Of a DNA stretch of 64,000 nucleotides, positions 16,401 to 24,750 are shown one piece after another. This DNA comes from Caminicella sporogenes DSM 14501 (GTDB lineage: Bacteria > Bacillota > Clostridia > Peptostreptococcales > Caminicellaceae). The notes beneath the pieces are model-generated. The model was not told the DNA's origin. It was given only the letters and a program-made list of their open reading frames with translations, and ran no database searches. How positions within the stretch are numbered: the stretch's first letter is position 1; each line of letters opens with the position of its first letter. The stretch lies in NCBI RefSeq assembly GCF_900142285.1, contig NZ_FRAJ01000010.1, positions 53,498 to 117,497 on the forward strand, in the 5' to 3' direction. The position numbers and the translations under genes are program-made.

Positions 16401-17447
16401 ATGATTTTGTTAAAAGAAACTATTAAAAGGATTGGTGAGCTTGATAGTAAAGCCATGGAAAAAGCAAAAGAAAGAGTAGATAATCTTATCAAGCCACCTG
16501 GGAGTTTAGGAAGATTAGAAGAGATAGTTATTCAGCTAGCAGGAATAACAGGAGAAATTTATCCAAAGGTGGATAAAAAAGCTGTTATAGTTATGGCAGC
16601 AGATCATGGAGTATTTGAAGAAGGAGTTGTAGTATTTCCACAAGAAGTAACAGAAATTCAAACAAAAAATATGGCAAGAGGAGTTACTGGCGTTTGTGCA
16701 TTAGCAAAGTATGTAGGGGCTGATGTAGTACCGGTAGATATAGGAGTAAAAGTTGATATAAATGAACCTGGAGTGATAAATAAAAAAGTAAAATATGGAA
16801 CAGATAATATGGCTAAAGGACCTGCTATGAGCAGAGAGGAAGCTATAAGAGCTTTAGAAGTTGGAATAGAGGTTGCTGAGGAGCAGATTAAAAAAGGTAA
16901 AAACATTTTAGCAACTGGAGAAATGGGAATATGTAATACTACTCCTAGTGCTGCTATTGTTTCAGTTATAGGTGGATATGACCCTTTTGAAGTAACTGGA
17001 ATAGGAGCAAATTTTCCAGTAGATAAACTTAAATACAAAGCAGGGGTAGTAAAGAGAGCTATAGAAGTAAACAGTCCTAATCCAAAGGACGGGATAGATG
17101 TCCTTGCTAAAGTTGGTGGACTTGAAATAGCTGGAATGGCTGGAGTAATGCTTGCTGGAGCTGCTAATAGAATACCGGTAGTAGTAGATGGATTTATTTC
17201 TTCAGCTGCTGCTCTTATAGCATGTACTATAGAACCAAAGACTAAGAATTTTCTTATACCTTCTCATGCTTCAAAGGAGAAGGGAGCGATATATGCATCA
17301 GAGCTTTTAGGATTAAAACCTATGCTTTATATGGATATGAGACTTGGAGAGGGAACAGGAGCTGTACTTGCTCTAAGTTTAATCGAATCAGCTACATATA
17401 TGAATAATGAAATGATTACATTTGCTGAGGCTGGTATATCTGTATAA
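16401..17447 (+). CDS. cobT: Nicotinate-nucleotide--dimethylbenzimidazole phosphoribosyltransferase CobT
   Basis: Activates the lower-ligand base of cobalamin by transferring phosphoribose from nicotinate mononucleotide. The 348-aa protein is full length, with KPPGSLGRLE near the N-terminus, the AADHGVFEEGV stretch, ATGEMGICNTTPSAA, and the catalytic-base region MRLGEGTGAVL near the C-terminus. It stands alone behind a cobalamin riboswitch; no other cob or cbi gene is in the window, so it may serve salvage and remodelling or complement genes elsewhere. The ribosome site is GAGGGAGG. Confidence 0.97.
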   Translation: MILLKETIKRIGELDSKAMEKAKERVDNLIKPPGSLGRLEEIVIQLAGITGEIYPKVDKKAVIVMAADHGVFEEGVVVFPQEVTEIQTKNMARGVTGVCALAKYVGADVVPVDIGVKVDINEPGVINKKVKYGTDNMAKGPAMSREEAIRALEVGIEVAEEQIKKGKNILATGEMGICNTTPSAAIVSVIGGYDPFEVTGIGANFPVDKLKYKAGVVKRAIEVNSPNPKDGIDVLAKVGGLEIAGMAGVMLAGAANRIPVVVDGFISSAAALIACTIEPKTKNFLIPSHASKEKGAIYASELLGLKPMLYMDMRLGEGTGAVLALSLIESATYMNNEMITFAEAGISV

Positions 17448-17538
17448 TTGATAAAAAAGTATATTTTAGTTTAAGTTCTTTTAATGAGAGTTGCAGACTG
17501 ATATAATAGTTGTAAGTTGATTTTTGAGGTGATATTAA

Positions 17539-18420
17539 ATGCATGTAAAAGAAATAGAAAATGGTATAGTTTTAGAGAATATAAAGGATTTTGAGCTACC
17601 TCATATATTTGAATGTGGACAATGTTTTAGATGGAATAAGGAAGAGGATGGGAGTTATACAGGAGTAGCTTTTGGAAAGGTAATAAATTTAAGAAAAGAA
17701 CATGATAAGGTTTATATTGATAATACGAATTATAACGATTTTAAAAATATATGGCATAGTTACTTTGATTTAGATAGGGATTATGGAAAAATAAAAGAAA
17801 AATTATCTGCAATTGATGAAACAATGAAAACTTCTGTAGAATTTGGTTATGGAATAAGAATACTTAAGCAAGATGAATGGGAAACTCTTATTTCTTTCAT
17901 AATATCTGCAAATAATAGAATACCAATGATAAAAAGGGCTATAGAAGCTTTAAGTGAAAATTATGGCAGTTATATAGGAAATTATAGAGGAAAAAAATAT
18001 TACAGTTTTCCAAAACCAGAAAAATTATATAATTTAAGTCTTGAAGATATTAATTTTAAAGGTATAGGGTTTAGAGGAAAATATATATTAAATGCAGCAA
18101 AACTTGTAGTAAATAAGGAGATAGATATTTATAATTTGAAAAATTTAGAGACCTTTAAAGCAAGAGAAGAATTAATGAAGTTTTCTGGTGTGGGACCTAA
18201 AGTTTCAGATTGTGTGATGTTTTTTTCAATGGATAAAAGTGATGCATTTCCTATAGATGTATGGGTAAAAAGGGTTATGGAGTATTTTTATGTTCCGGAG
18301 GGGACAAGTTTAAAAAAAATACAAAAATTTGCTGAAGAGAAATTTGGAAATTTAGCCGGATTTGCACAACAGTATTTATTTTATTATGCAAGGGAGCTTA
18401 AAATTGGAAAAAATAAGTGA
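17539..18420 (+). CDS. 8-oxoguanine DNA glycosylase/AP lyase (OGG1-type)
   Basis: Removes oxidised guanine and nicks the resulting abasic site. The 293-aa protein has the OGG N-terminal domain (FECGQCFRW near residues 25-32) and the helix-hairpin-helix GPD core: FSGVGPKVSDCVMFF with catalytic Lys221 and PIDVWVKRV with Asp240. Family members of about 290-300 aa are typical for clostridia. It is a single gene with an ATG after TGAGGTGAT. It could excise a related lesion such as 3-methyladenine, but the N-terminal domain favours 8-oxoguanine. Confidence 0.9.
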   Translation: MHVKEIENGIVLENIKDFELPHIFECGQCFRWNKEEDGSYTGVAFGKVINLRKEHDKVYIDNTNYNDFKNIWHSYFDLDRDYGKIKEKLSAIDETMKTSVEFGYGIRILKQDEWETLISFIISANNRIPMIKRAIEALSENYGSYIGNYRGKKYYSFPKPEKLYNLSLEDINFKGIGFRGKYILNAAKLVVNKEIDIYNLKNLETFKAREELMKFSGVGPKVSDCVMFFSMDKSDAFPIDVWVKRVMEYFYVPEGTSLKKIQKFAEEKFGNLAGFAQQYLFYYARELKIGKNK

Positions 18421-18514
18421 TATATAATAATTAAATTTGTAAATTTTATTGAGATGACAAATTTTAGTATTTTTGATAGATTAAAAAATTGTTGAATATT
18501 TGAATTTAAAAAAA

Positions 18515-18551
18515 TAGCCTTTGACAAATTTAGTCAAAGGCTAAAGTTTTA
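18515..18551 (+). terminator. Terminator after the glycosylase gene
   Basis: TAGCCTTTGAC-aaattta-GTCAAAGGCTA is an 11-bp perfect stem followed by AAGTTTTATTT. Confidence 0.75.
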
Positions 18552-18580
18552 TTTATTGACAACATTTTTTGCATAAAATT

Positions 18581-18656
18581 TGTCGATTAAAATGTCGATA
18601 AAAAATGATATTATTTTCGACAAAAAATAATATATAATAAAAATATGAATTCGACA
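18581..18656. promoter_or_regulatory. Cluster of four Spo0A-box-like sites
   Basis: TGTCGAT occurs at 18581-18587 and 18593-18599; TTCGACA, the reverse complement of the Spo0A box TGTCGAA, occurs at 18616-18622 and 18650-18656. The middle pair form an inverted arrangement. They lie 210-290 bp before dcd in a 449-bp gap that otherwise holds the preceding terminator, an isolated TTGACA at 18556 and AT-rich sequence. Regulation of the dcd operon by Spo0A or another dyad-binding factor is an inference. Confidence 0.45.
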
Positions 18657-18869
18657 TAATTTTGTTTATTATATAGGTTTATAATTATGAAAATTAAGGT
18701 TATTAATTTTTATTTAGTTTGAATATAATATTGAATTTGGAAATTATTTACAGAGTGAAGTGTAAATAAAATTTTAGTATTGAAAGACTTTTATATATTT
18801 AATTTTATGGTATATGCTTTTTTTCTTTTATTGAGTTTTGATGATAGATTTTGAGAGGGAGGAAAAAAT

Positions 18870-19397
18870 ATGATACTTTCTGGTAAAGAAATAAAAAATA
18901 AACTTGGAAAAGAAATAGTAATAGAACCTTTTAATGAAAATCAATTAAATCCAAATAGTTATAATTTAAGACTTCATAATGAATTATTAGTTTATGAAAA
19001 TAATATATTGGATATGAAATCTGAAAATAAGACTAAAAAAATTATTATTCCTCCAGAAGGATTGATTCTTGAGCCTAATAAACTTTATTTAGGAAGAACA
19101 GTTGAATATACGAAGACAGATAAATATGTTCCAATGCTGGAAGGACGTTCTTCTATAGGGAGATTAGGTTTATTTATTCATGTGACGGCAGGGTTTGGCG
19201 ATGTAGGTTTTTGTGGATATTGGACGTTAGAAATATTTTGCATACAGCCAATACGAGTATATCCAAATGTAGAAATATGTCAGATATATTATCACAGTAT
19301 AGAAGGGGATTATGAAAAGTATTCAAGCGGTAAATATCAAAATAATAAAGGTATACAACCTAGTTTGCTCTATAAAGATTTTGAGATAAAAAAATGA
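18870..19397 (+). CDS. dcd: dCTP deaminase
   Basis: Converts dCTP to dUTP and ammonia in pyrimidine nucleotide supply, possibly as a bifunctional dCTP deaminase/dUTPase. The 175-aa protein has the SYNLRL start region, EGRSSIGRLGLFIHVTAG (nucleotide-binding Ser/Arg, residues 91-108) and GYWTLEIFC with catalytic Glu121. Length is at the short end of the family. A strong GAGGGAGG site precedes the ATG. It is the first gene of a tight three-gene operon with a phosphoesterase and an unrecognised protein, an unusual setting for dcd. Confidence 0.9.
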   Translation: MILSGKEIKNKLGKEIVIEPFNENQLNPNSYNLRLHNELLVYENNILDMKSENKTKKIIIPPEGLILEPNKLYLGRTVEYTKTDKYVPMLEGRSSIGRLGLFIHVTAGFGDVGFCGYWTLEIFCIQPIRVYPNVEICQIYYHSIEGDYEKYSSGKYQNNKGIQPSLLYKDFEIKK

Positions 19398-19415
19398 TGA
19401 ATAGAGGAAATTCTG

Positions 19416-20036
19416 ATGAAAAAAAGATTTAAAGAGTTTTTTTATTATCTTTTTGGTGGTATATATATACCGAAGGAATTAGTAAATACTAGAGAAAAGA
19501 TATTGCTTCATATATCGGATACACCGGCTATGCTTTACAGAGGACTTGATAAATTTATAAGAGAATTAAGACCTAATTATATCGTTCATACAGGAGATAT
19601 TGTTGATAATATTAAGTTAGAAATATATCCTAATAAAATTTGTGAGTATAGAAAAAATTTAAAAAAAATAATAGATATTTTAGAAAGTTCGAGAGCAGAA
19701 AAGATATATATTTCATTGGGAAATCATGATAATAAAGAAGTTGTAAATAGTTTAATTAAAAGAAGTATAATTATAGAAAAAAGCGATATTATCAATATAG
19801 AGGGGATAGAGATTAAAGTTAGCCATTTTCCAGATGAAATTTTAAAAGATTCTAGAAAATATAATTTATTTGGTCATGATTTAACTCTTAAAACTAAAAT
19901 AAAAGATGAAAAAGTGTATTTAAACGGTATATCAAGCATAAATGTGTTATTGTTTAAAAGCGAAAAAATTTTTACACTTCCATATCCATTTGGAACAGAT
20001 GATAGTCGTTTGTGTAAAGGAAAAACAGGTTTTTAG
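19416..20036 (+). CDS. Metallophosphoesterase-like protein with altered first motif
   Basis: A 206-aa calcineurin-like phosphoesterase. Visible motifs are GD (Gly60-Asp61 in HTGDIVDN), GNHD (102-105), VSHFP (His137) and GHD (153-155). The first motif, normally DxH, reads ISDTPAM (Asp35, Pro37), so one metal ligand is missing or supplied differently. No signal peptide is evident. It starts 18 nt after dcd and ends 14 nt before the next gene, so all three are almost certainly co-transcribed. A nucleotide or cyclic-nucleotide substrate would fit dcd, but this is only inference. Confidence 0.75.
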   Translation: MKKRFKEFFYYLFGGIYIPKELVNTREKILLHISDTPAMLYRGLDKFIRELRPNYIVHTGDIVDNIKLEIYPNKICEYRKNLKKIIDILESSRAEKIYISLGNHDNKEVVNSLIKRSIIIEKSDIINIEGIEIKVSHFPDEILKDSRKYNLFGHDLTLKTKIKDEKVYLNGISSINVLLFKSEKIFTLPYPFGTDDSRLCKGKTGF

Positions 20037-20050
20037 CAGGGGGGAATAAT

Positions 20051-21052
20051 ATGTTATCACTTATAAGAAGTGGTCCTAAATTTCTTATAATAGAAAGTTT
20101 GTATATAAAGGAGTTAAAAAATTATTTAAAAGAAAATTTTGATTCATTAGAAACAGATATGAATACTGCACTTGAAAAATCTAACGAAACTTCTACAGTA
20201 GTAATTTTAACAGAAAAAATGAAGGAAATAGTTAGATTTGGTGATATAGTTGATATATTAGTTGTATATTGTCTATCTGATATAATCTTAAGTAAAATCA
20301 TTAATGATAAGAGATATGATTTATTAAAAAATATTAGAATTGCTCCAAGGATAATTGTAATGAAAACTTTTGGAGACACAGAAAGAATTATAAAAGAGAT
20401 TCAGAAAGATTATGGGGGTATTACTGGAAAACTTGAGGATTTATTAGAAAAAAATAACTGTGGTAGTGTAGTTGTATTTACACAAAATAATTTAAATAAA
20501 CCTTTAAGACTTGAAAATTTATATGATAAGTCTATATACATAAATGAAAATTTTCCTGAACTTATAAAACAGCTTAAAATTCATGATCTCAGATACCTCA
20601 ATTTAGGTTTAGGAAATAGAGATTGGTATGAATTAAAAATAAAAATATATGATAGCTATGGAAATTATTCAATGCATTATAAAAGACTTATTAAAGTAAT
20701 TGAACAATTAGATTTAGGACTTATATTGGGCGAACGTTGGGGAACTGATGCAGCTTTAATATTTTTGAGTGTTGGAACTTATTGTATTAGATTTTTTACT
20801 TTTTATGAACCTGAATATATAAAAAAAATTCTTTTGGGATTAGAGCATTTAGATGACGGGACGAGAATAGTTGATATTGATTTATATAATAAGAGGAGAA
20901 AGATACATTGGAGTGATTTAAAAGACAGAGGAAGTATGTCTAGACAAGAATTGAGTAAAAAATATAGAAATGAAATATTTTCAAAATTAGATGATGATGT
21001 GATTGATGAAATTATTAAATTAGAAGAAAAAATACTTGAGAAAAAATGTTAA
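20051..21052 (+). CDS. Protein of unknown function in the dcd operon
   Basis: A 333-aa soluble-looking protein that I do not recognise. The first 150 residues alternate strands and helices (FLIIES, STVVILTEKM, DILVVYCLS, RIIVMKTFGD, SVVVFTQ), suggesting a Rossmann-like or flavodoxin-like fold. The C-terminal half has LNLGLGNRDWYELKIKIY (184-201) and a more conserved-looking GLILGERWGTDAALIFLSVG (223-242). It ends in a charged helix. No membrane segment or metal motif stands out. It has an AGGGGGG ribosome site and is the last gene of the operon, before a strong terminator. Confidence 0.7.
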   Translation: MLSLIRSGPKFLIIESLYIKELKNYLKENFDSLETDMNTALEKSNETSTVVILTEKMKEIVRFGDIVDILVVYCLSDIILSKIINDKRYDLLKNIRIAPRIIVMKTFGDTERIIKEIQKDYGGITGKLEDLLEKNNCGSVVVFTQNNLNKPLRLENLYDKSIYINENFPELIKQLKIHDLRYLNLGLGNRDWYELKIKIYDSYGNYSMHYKRLIKVIEQLDLGLILGERWGTDAALIFLSVGTYCIRFFTFYEPEYIKKILLGLEHLDDGTRIVDIDLYNKRRKIHWSDLKDRGSMSRQELSKKYRNEIFSKLDDDVIDEIIKLEEKILEKKC

Positions 21053-21058
21053 TATGGT

Positions 21059-21106
21059 AGACGGTTCTTTTTTAAAAATTATTTTGTGATTAAAAGAACC
21101 GTCTTT
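21059..21106. terminator. Bidirectional terminator after the dcd operon
   Basis: AGACGGTTCTTTT pairs with AAAAGAACCGTCT across a 22-nt loop, with T-rich flanks. It also serves the convergent regulator gene. Confidence 0.85.
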
Positions 21107-21114
21107 TAATTATT

Positions 21115-21660
21115 TTAAAAAATAACTGGAGTTAAAATACTTAAAATTTTAGTATTTTTTTCAAGTGGGTTTATCCAAAGATGAGTAATTTCGGATGGAT
21201 AATGAATAGAGTCTCCTGCTTTTACAATATAGTCTTTCCCATCTAAATTGACTAAAAGAAGTCCTTCTAGTACATATATAAATTCTTCACCGGGATGATT
21301 AAATTTATGTCCATGTTTTTCTCCCGGAGGAATAGTAACTATAATAGCTTCTAAAATCCTATCTGGAAAATTTCCGCTTAGTCTAATAAATTCTGAGTTA
21401 GAACCTTCTATTTTGAAAGGTTTTTGTTCACTCGATTTTACAAGAAATTTATGATTATCGAAGTTTTTAAAAAAATACGACATGGGAACATTTAAAGCAT
21501 CTGCAATTTTTTTGAGTGATGTTATAGCTAAAGATGAACTTCCCCTTTCTACTTGCGAAAGGAAACTTACAGATAGACCTGTTTTTTCACTTAAATCTTT
21601 TAAAGTTAAATTTTGTTCTTTACGTAAATTCCTAATTTTTTCTGAAATTTTATCAATCAT
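21115..21660 (-). CDS. XRE-family regulator with cupin sensor domain
   Basis: A 181-aa regulator: residues 1-60 form a helix-turn-helix (LTLKDLSEKTGLSVSFLSQVERG), and the C-terminal half is a cupin barrel (PPGEKHGHKFNHPGEEFIYVLEG with probable metal-binding His and Glu residues). Such proteins often control amino-acid, polyamine or osmolyte metabolism. It is divergent from an amino-acid permease and M24 peptidase operon, the likely target. The start codon is ATG at 21660 with a GGATAGG-like ribosome site. Confidence 0.9.
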   Translation of the reverse strand: MIDKISEKIRNLRKEQNLTLKDLSEKTGLSVSFLSQVERGSSSLAITSLKKIADALNVPMSYFFKNFDNHKFLVKSSEQKPFKIEGSNSEFIRLSGNFPDRILEAIIVTIPPGEKHGHKFNHPGEEFIYVLEGLLLVNLDGKDYIVKAGDSIHYPSEITHLWINPLEKNTKILSILTPVIF

Positions 21661-21918
21661 TTTTTACCTATCCTTTAATTTTTTTTATTAAGTGAAAGTT
21701 ACTATTAAGTTTATTATAAAACAAAAAGAATTTCAATAAAAAATAAAAATTAGATTTTAAGTATATTAAAATGATTTTAATATATAAATTACATGACAAA
21801 TTATTTTTATGCAAATACTAAAAAAATTACTGTAAAATTGAAAAAATTATAGAAATATAAAAAACATTATGTTATTATATTAAATGTAATTGAAATTTTT
21901 TTAAAATTTTTTAAAGTC

Positions 21919-21955
21919 TTTCTAATTTATTTTATACCCCGGGGAAAATTAGAAA
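21919..21955. promoter_or_regulatory. Inverted repeat with CCCCGGGG centre
   Basis: TTTCTAATTT (21919-21928) and AAATTAGAAA (21946-21955) are a perfect 10-bp inverted repeat; the 17-nt spacer contains CCCCGGGG. It lies 37 bp before the permease start in the 332-bp divergent gap. It could be an operator for the XRE-cupin protein or an RNA hairpin in the permease leader. The rest of the gap is AT-rich with no other clear signal. Confidence 0.45.
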
Positions 21956-21992
21956 TATTTAAATCATATGAAAAAGAGGTGGAGGAGATTTT

Positions 21993-23393
21993 ATGAAAAA
22001 AACTATAGGATTTTGGGATTTAGTTTTCATGAATATAGCAGCGTTATTTGGTGTTAGATGGATGGCTGTTGCAGCTGGATATGGAGCAGGTTCTGTTTTT
22101 ATGTGGCTTCTTGCAGCATTTTTGTTTTTCGTTCCAAGTGCTCTTGTTGCATCAGAACTTGCAGCTACATATCCTCGTCAAGGAGGTATGTTTATATGGG
22201 TTAAGGAGGCATATGGAGAAAAATGGGGATATATGGTTTCTTGGCTTAACTGGACAGCTAAGATATTTTGGTATCCAGGTTATCTAACTTTTATTACAGT
22301 ATCATCTGCATATGTTATAGGAAAACCTGAGTTAGCAGAAAATAAATTATTTGTAATACCTATGGTACTTGGAGTATTTTGGTTTATAACAATTGTTAAT
22401 CTTAAAGGTTTAAGTCTTGGGAAATGGTTTTCAAATATAGGTGGACTATTGGGAAGTATAGTTCCTTCAGTACTACTTATAGGGCTTGGTTTTGCTTCAG
22501 TATTTATTTATAAAAATCCAATAGCTACTTCATATACACTATCAAATCTTATACCGGATTTTAGAGATAGTTCTAATATTTCTATGTTATCTTCTCTTAT
22601 GTTTGCTATGGCAGGTGTTGAAACTACAGCAGCATTTGCAGGAGAAGTTAAAGATGCTCAAAAGGTATTTCCAAGAGCTATATTTACATCAGCTGCATTG
22701 GTGGCTGGACTTTATATAATTGGAACAATGTCTATTACTTTTATGATGACTCCAGATAAAATAGGAGCAGCTAGTGGATTGATGGAAGCATTTAGGCTTA
22801 TTGCTGAAAAACTTGGTATAGGAGGATGGTTTATAAAATTTATAGCTGTACTTGTTGTTGTAAGTGGTTTTGGTGGGTTGAGTGTGTATTTAATGTCACC
22901 AACTACAATGTTATTTGAAAGTGTAAAGCAGGGAGTATTTCCTGAATTTTTAACAAAAGAAAATAAATATGGTGTACCACAAAATGCACTTATAGTTCAA
23001 GCGATAGGTGTTTCTATAATAATGCTTCTTATGGTATTATTACCTTCTGTAAATGCTATTTATTCTATATTGGTAACTATGACTGCATTAACAAGTTTAA
23101 TTCCATATGTACTTCTTTATGTATCATTTTTATCATTAAGAAAAAATAGACCTAATGAAGAAAGACCATTCAAAGTTTCTAAAAATCCATCTGTGGCAAA
23201 AACAGTAGCTATAGTTGGCTTATTATGTTGCTTACTTGGTATGGCACTTGCATTCATACCATCTGACGAATATAGTACAATAACACAAAAACTTATTTAT
23301 GAAATAGAGATAATAGGTGGAGGTTTCTTTGTGAGTTGGCTTGGAATTCTTATTTGGAATAGATATGAGAAAAAATTAACGAAATCGATATAA
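21993..23393 (+). CDS. APC-family amino acid permease
   Basis: A 466-aa integral membrane transporter with about 12 hydrophobic helices. The N-terminal GFWDLVFMNIAALFGVRWMA, the SELAATYPRQGGMFIWVKEAYGEKWG region and FAMAGVETTAAFAGEVKDAQKVFPRAI are typical of the amino acid-polyamine-organocation family, close to glutamate/GABA-type or APA-type transporters. Substrate cannot be set by eye. It is followed 67 nt later by an M24 peptidase gene and preceded by a divergent cupin regulator, suggesting coordinated uptake and use of amino acids or dipeptides. The start follows GAGGTGGAGGAG. Confidence 0.9.
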   Translation: MKKTIGFWDLVFMNIAALFGVRWMAVAAGYGAGSVFMWLLAAFLFFVPSALVASELAATYPRQGGMFIWVKEAYGEKWGYMVSWLNWTAKIFWYPGYLTFITVSSAYVIGKPELAENKLFVIPMVLGVFWFITIVNLKGLSLGKWFSNIGGLLGSIVPSVLLIGLGFASVFIYKNPIATSYTLSNLIPDFRDSSNISMLSSLMFAMAGVETTAAFAGEVKDAQKVFPRAIFTSAALVAGLYIIGTMSITFMMTPDKIGAASGLMEAFRLIAEKLGIGGWFIKFIAVLVVVSGFGGLSVYLMSPTTMLFESVKQGVFPEFLTKENKYGVPQNALIVQAIGVSIIMLLMVLLPSVNAIYSILVTMTALTSLIPYVLLYVSFLSLRKNRPNEERPFKVSKNPSVAKTVAIVGLLCCLLGMALAFIPSDEYSTITQKLIYEIEIIGGGFFVSWLGILIWNRYEKKLTKSI

Positions 23394-23460
23394 AAAGATA
23401 AAAATATATTTAAATTAGGTTAGAATAAAATTATATTTATAAAAGGAAAGGAGAAGAAAG

Positions 23461-24537
23461 ATGAATAAAAAAAGGTTAGAGAAAGTTATAAAAAATATGG
23501 AAAAATACAATATTGACCAAATGATAGTAACTTCTTCAGACTCTATATTTTATTTATTAGGTGAGTGGATTCATCCAGGTGAGAGAATGCTTGCACTTTT
23601 TATTGATACAAATGGAGAAGCTAAATTGTTTGTAAATGAACTGTTTCCTATTACTAAAGATTTGGGGGTAAAAGTACATATTCATAAGGATACTGATAAT
23701 CCTATAGATGATTTAGCCGAAGTGATAGATGAGAGTAAAGTTGTTGGAATAGATAAAGAATGGCCTTCTCGTTTTTTAATTAGTCTTCTCAAGAAAAAAA
23801 ATGGATTGAAAGTGGAAAATGGTTCAATAGTAGTAGATGAAGCTAGAATGATAAAAGATGAACAAGAAATTGAATTAATGAGAAAAGCTTCAGCTATAAA
23901 TGATAAAGCCATGGAAGAAATAATTGAATTTATAAAAAAAGGATGCAGTGAAATAGAAGCTTCTAAAAAATTAGCTGAGATATATTCAAAATATGGATGT
24001 AGTGGTTTTTCATTTGAACCTCTTATATGTTATGGAGCAAATGCTGCTGAACCTCATCATGCATCAGATAATACAGAACTTAAAGAAAATAGTTGTATTA
24101 TTATAGATATTGGGTGTATTAAAGACGATTATGCTTCAGATATGACTAGAAGTTTATTTTATGGAAAACCAGATGAAGAATACAAGAAAATATATGATTT
24201 AGTGTATAAAGCTAATAAAGCTGCAATTGAGGCAGTTAAACCGGGAGTTAAGTTTAGTGATATAGATAGAGCAGCGAGGAAAGTTATAGAAGATGGAGGA
24301 TACGGTAAGTATTTTATTCATAGAACAGGACATAATATAGGAATTAATGTACATGAATATCCTGATGTTAGCTCATCAAATGATATGGAAGTTGTTGAGG
24401 GAATGGTATTTTCAATAGAACCGGGAATTTATTTAGAAGGTAAATATGGTGTGAGAATAGAAGATTTAGTAGTAGTGACAAAAGATGGATGTGAAGTTCT
24501 CAATAAATTTACTAAAGACCTTATAGTATTTGATTAG
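23461..24537 (+). CDS. M24-family metallopeptidase (Xaa-Pro dipeptidase/aminopeptidase type)
   Basis: A 358-aa cytosolic peptidase with a creatinase-like N-terminal domain (residues 1 to about 125) and a pita-bread catalytic domain. The dinuclear metal ligands are visible: IIIDIGCIKDDYASDMTRS (two Asp), HRTGHNIG (His), FSIEPGIY (Glu) and GVRIEDLV (Glu). Members cleave N-terminal residues or dipeptides next to proline. It is co-oriented with the upstream permease, probably in one operon, and is followed by a long terminator hairpin. Confidence 0.92.
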   Translation: MNKKRLEKVIKNMEKYNIDQMIVTSSDSIFYLLGEWIHPGERMLALFIDTNGEAKLFVNELFPITKDLGVKVHIHKDTDNPIDDLAEVIDESKVVGIDKEWPSRFLISLLKKKNGLKVENGSIVVDEARMIKDEQEIELMRKASAINDKAMEEIIEFIKKGCSEIEASKKLAEIYSKYGCSGFSFEPLICYGANAAEPHHASDNTELKENSCIIIDIGCIKDDYASDMTRSLFYGKPDEEYKKIYDLVYKANKAAIEAVKPGVKFSDIDRAARKVIEDGGYGKYFIHRTGHNIGINVHEYPDVSSSNDMEVVEGMVFSIEPGIYLEGKYGVRIEDLVVVTKDGCEVLNKFTKDLIVFD

Positions 24538-24546
24538 GTTAAAAGG

Positions 24547-24616
24547 ATGGCACTGAATACGGTTTTTGTAAGTTATTTTGTAAAATAAGAACCGTAATCA
24601 GTGTCATTTTTAATTT
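24547..24616 (+). terminator. Terminator of the permease-peptidase operon
   Basis: ATGGCACTGAATACGGTT pairs with AACCGTAATCAGTGTCAT with minor bulges, and TTTTTAATTTTTT follows. Confidence 0.85.
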
Positions 24617-24750
24617 TTTGTAATGTTTAGCAGTAAATTATTATACTTTTTTATATTTAAAACTATAATTATAAAATTTTTTAATTTCACAACTTTCCAA
24701 AAAATTACTATAATTGTAGGTGTGATAAAAACTATTGGGAGGGATAAATA

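Noticed and set aside
18870..19397. Reading dcd as an established phage-defence gene
   Set aside because: The protein looks like a canonical housekeeping dCTP deaminase without an added sensor domain, and no defence genes flank the operon; defence is kept only as a hypothesis.
24616..24750. Riboswitch upstream of the ECF S component
   Set aside because: No thiamine, FMN, preQ1, cobalamin or other known aptamer core is visible in the short AT-rich leader.
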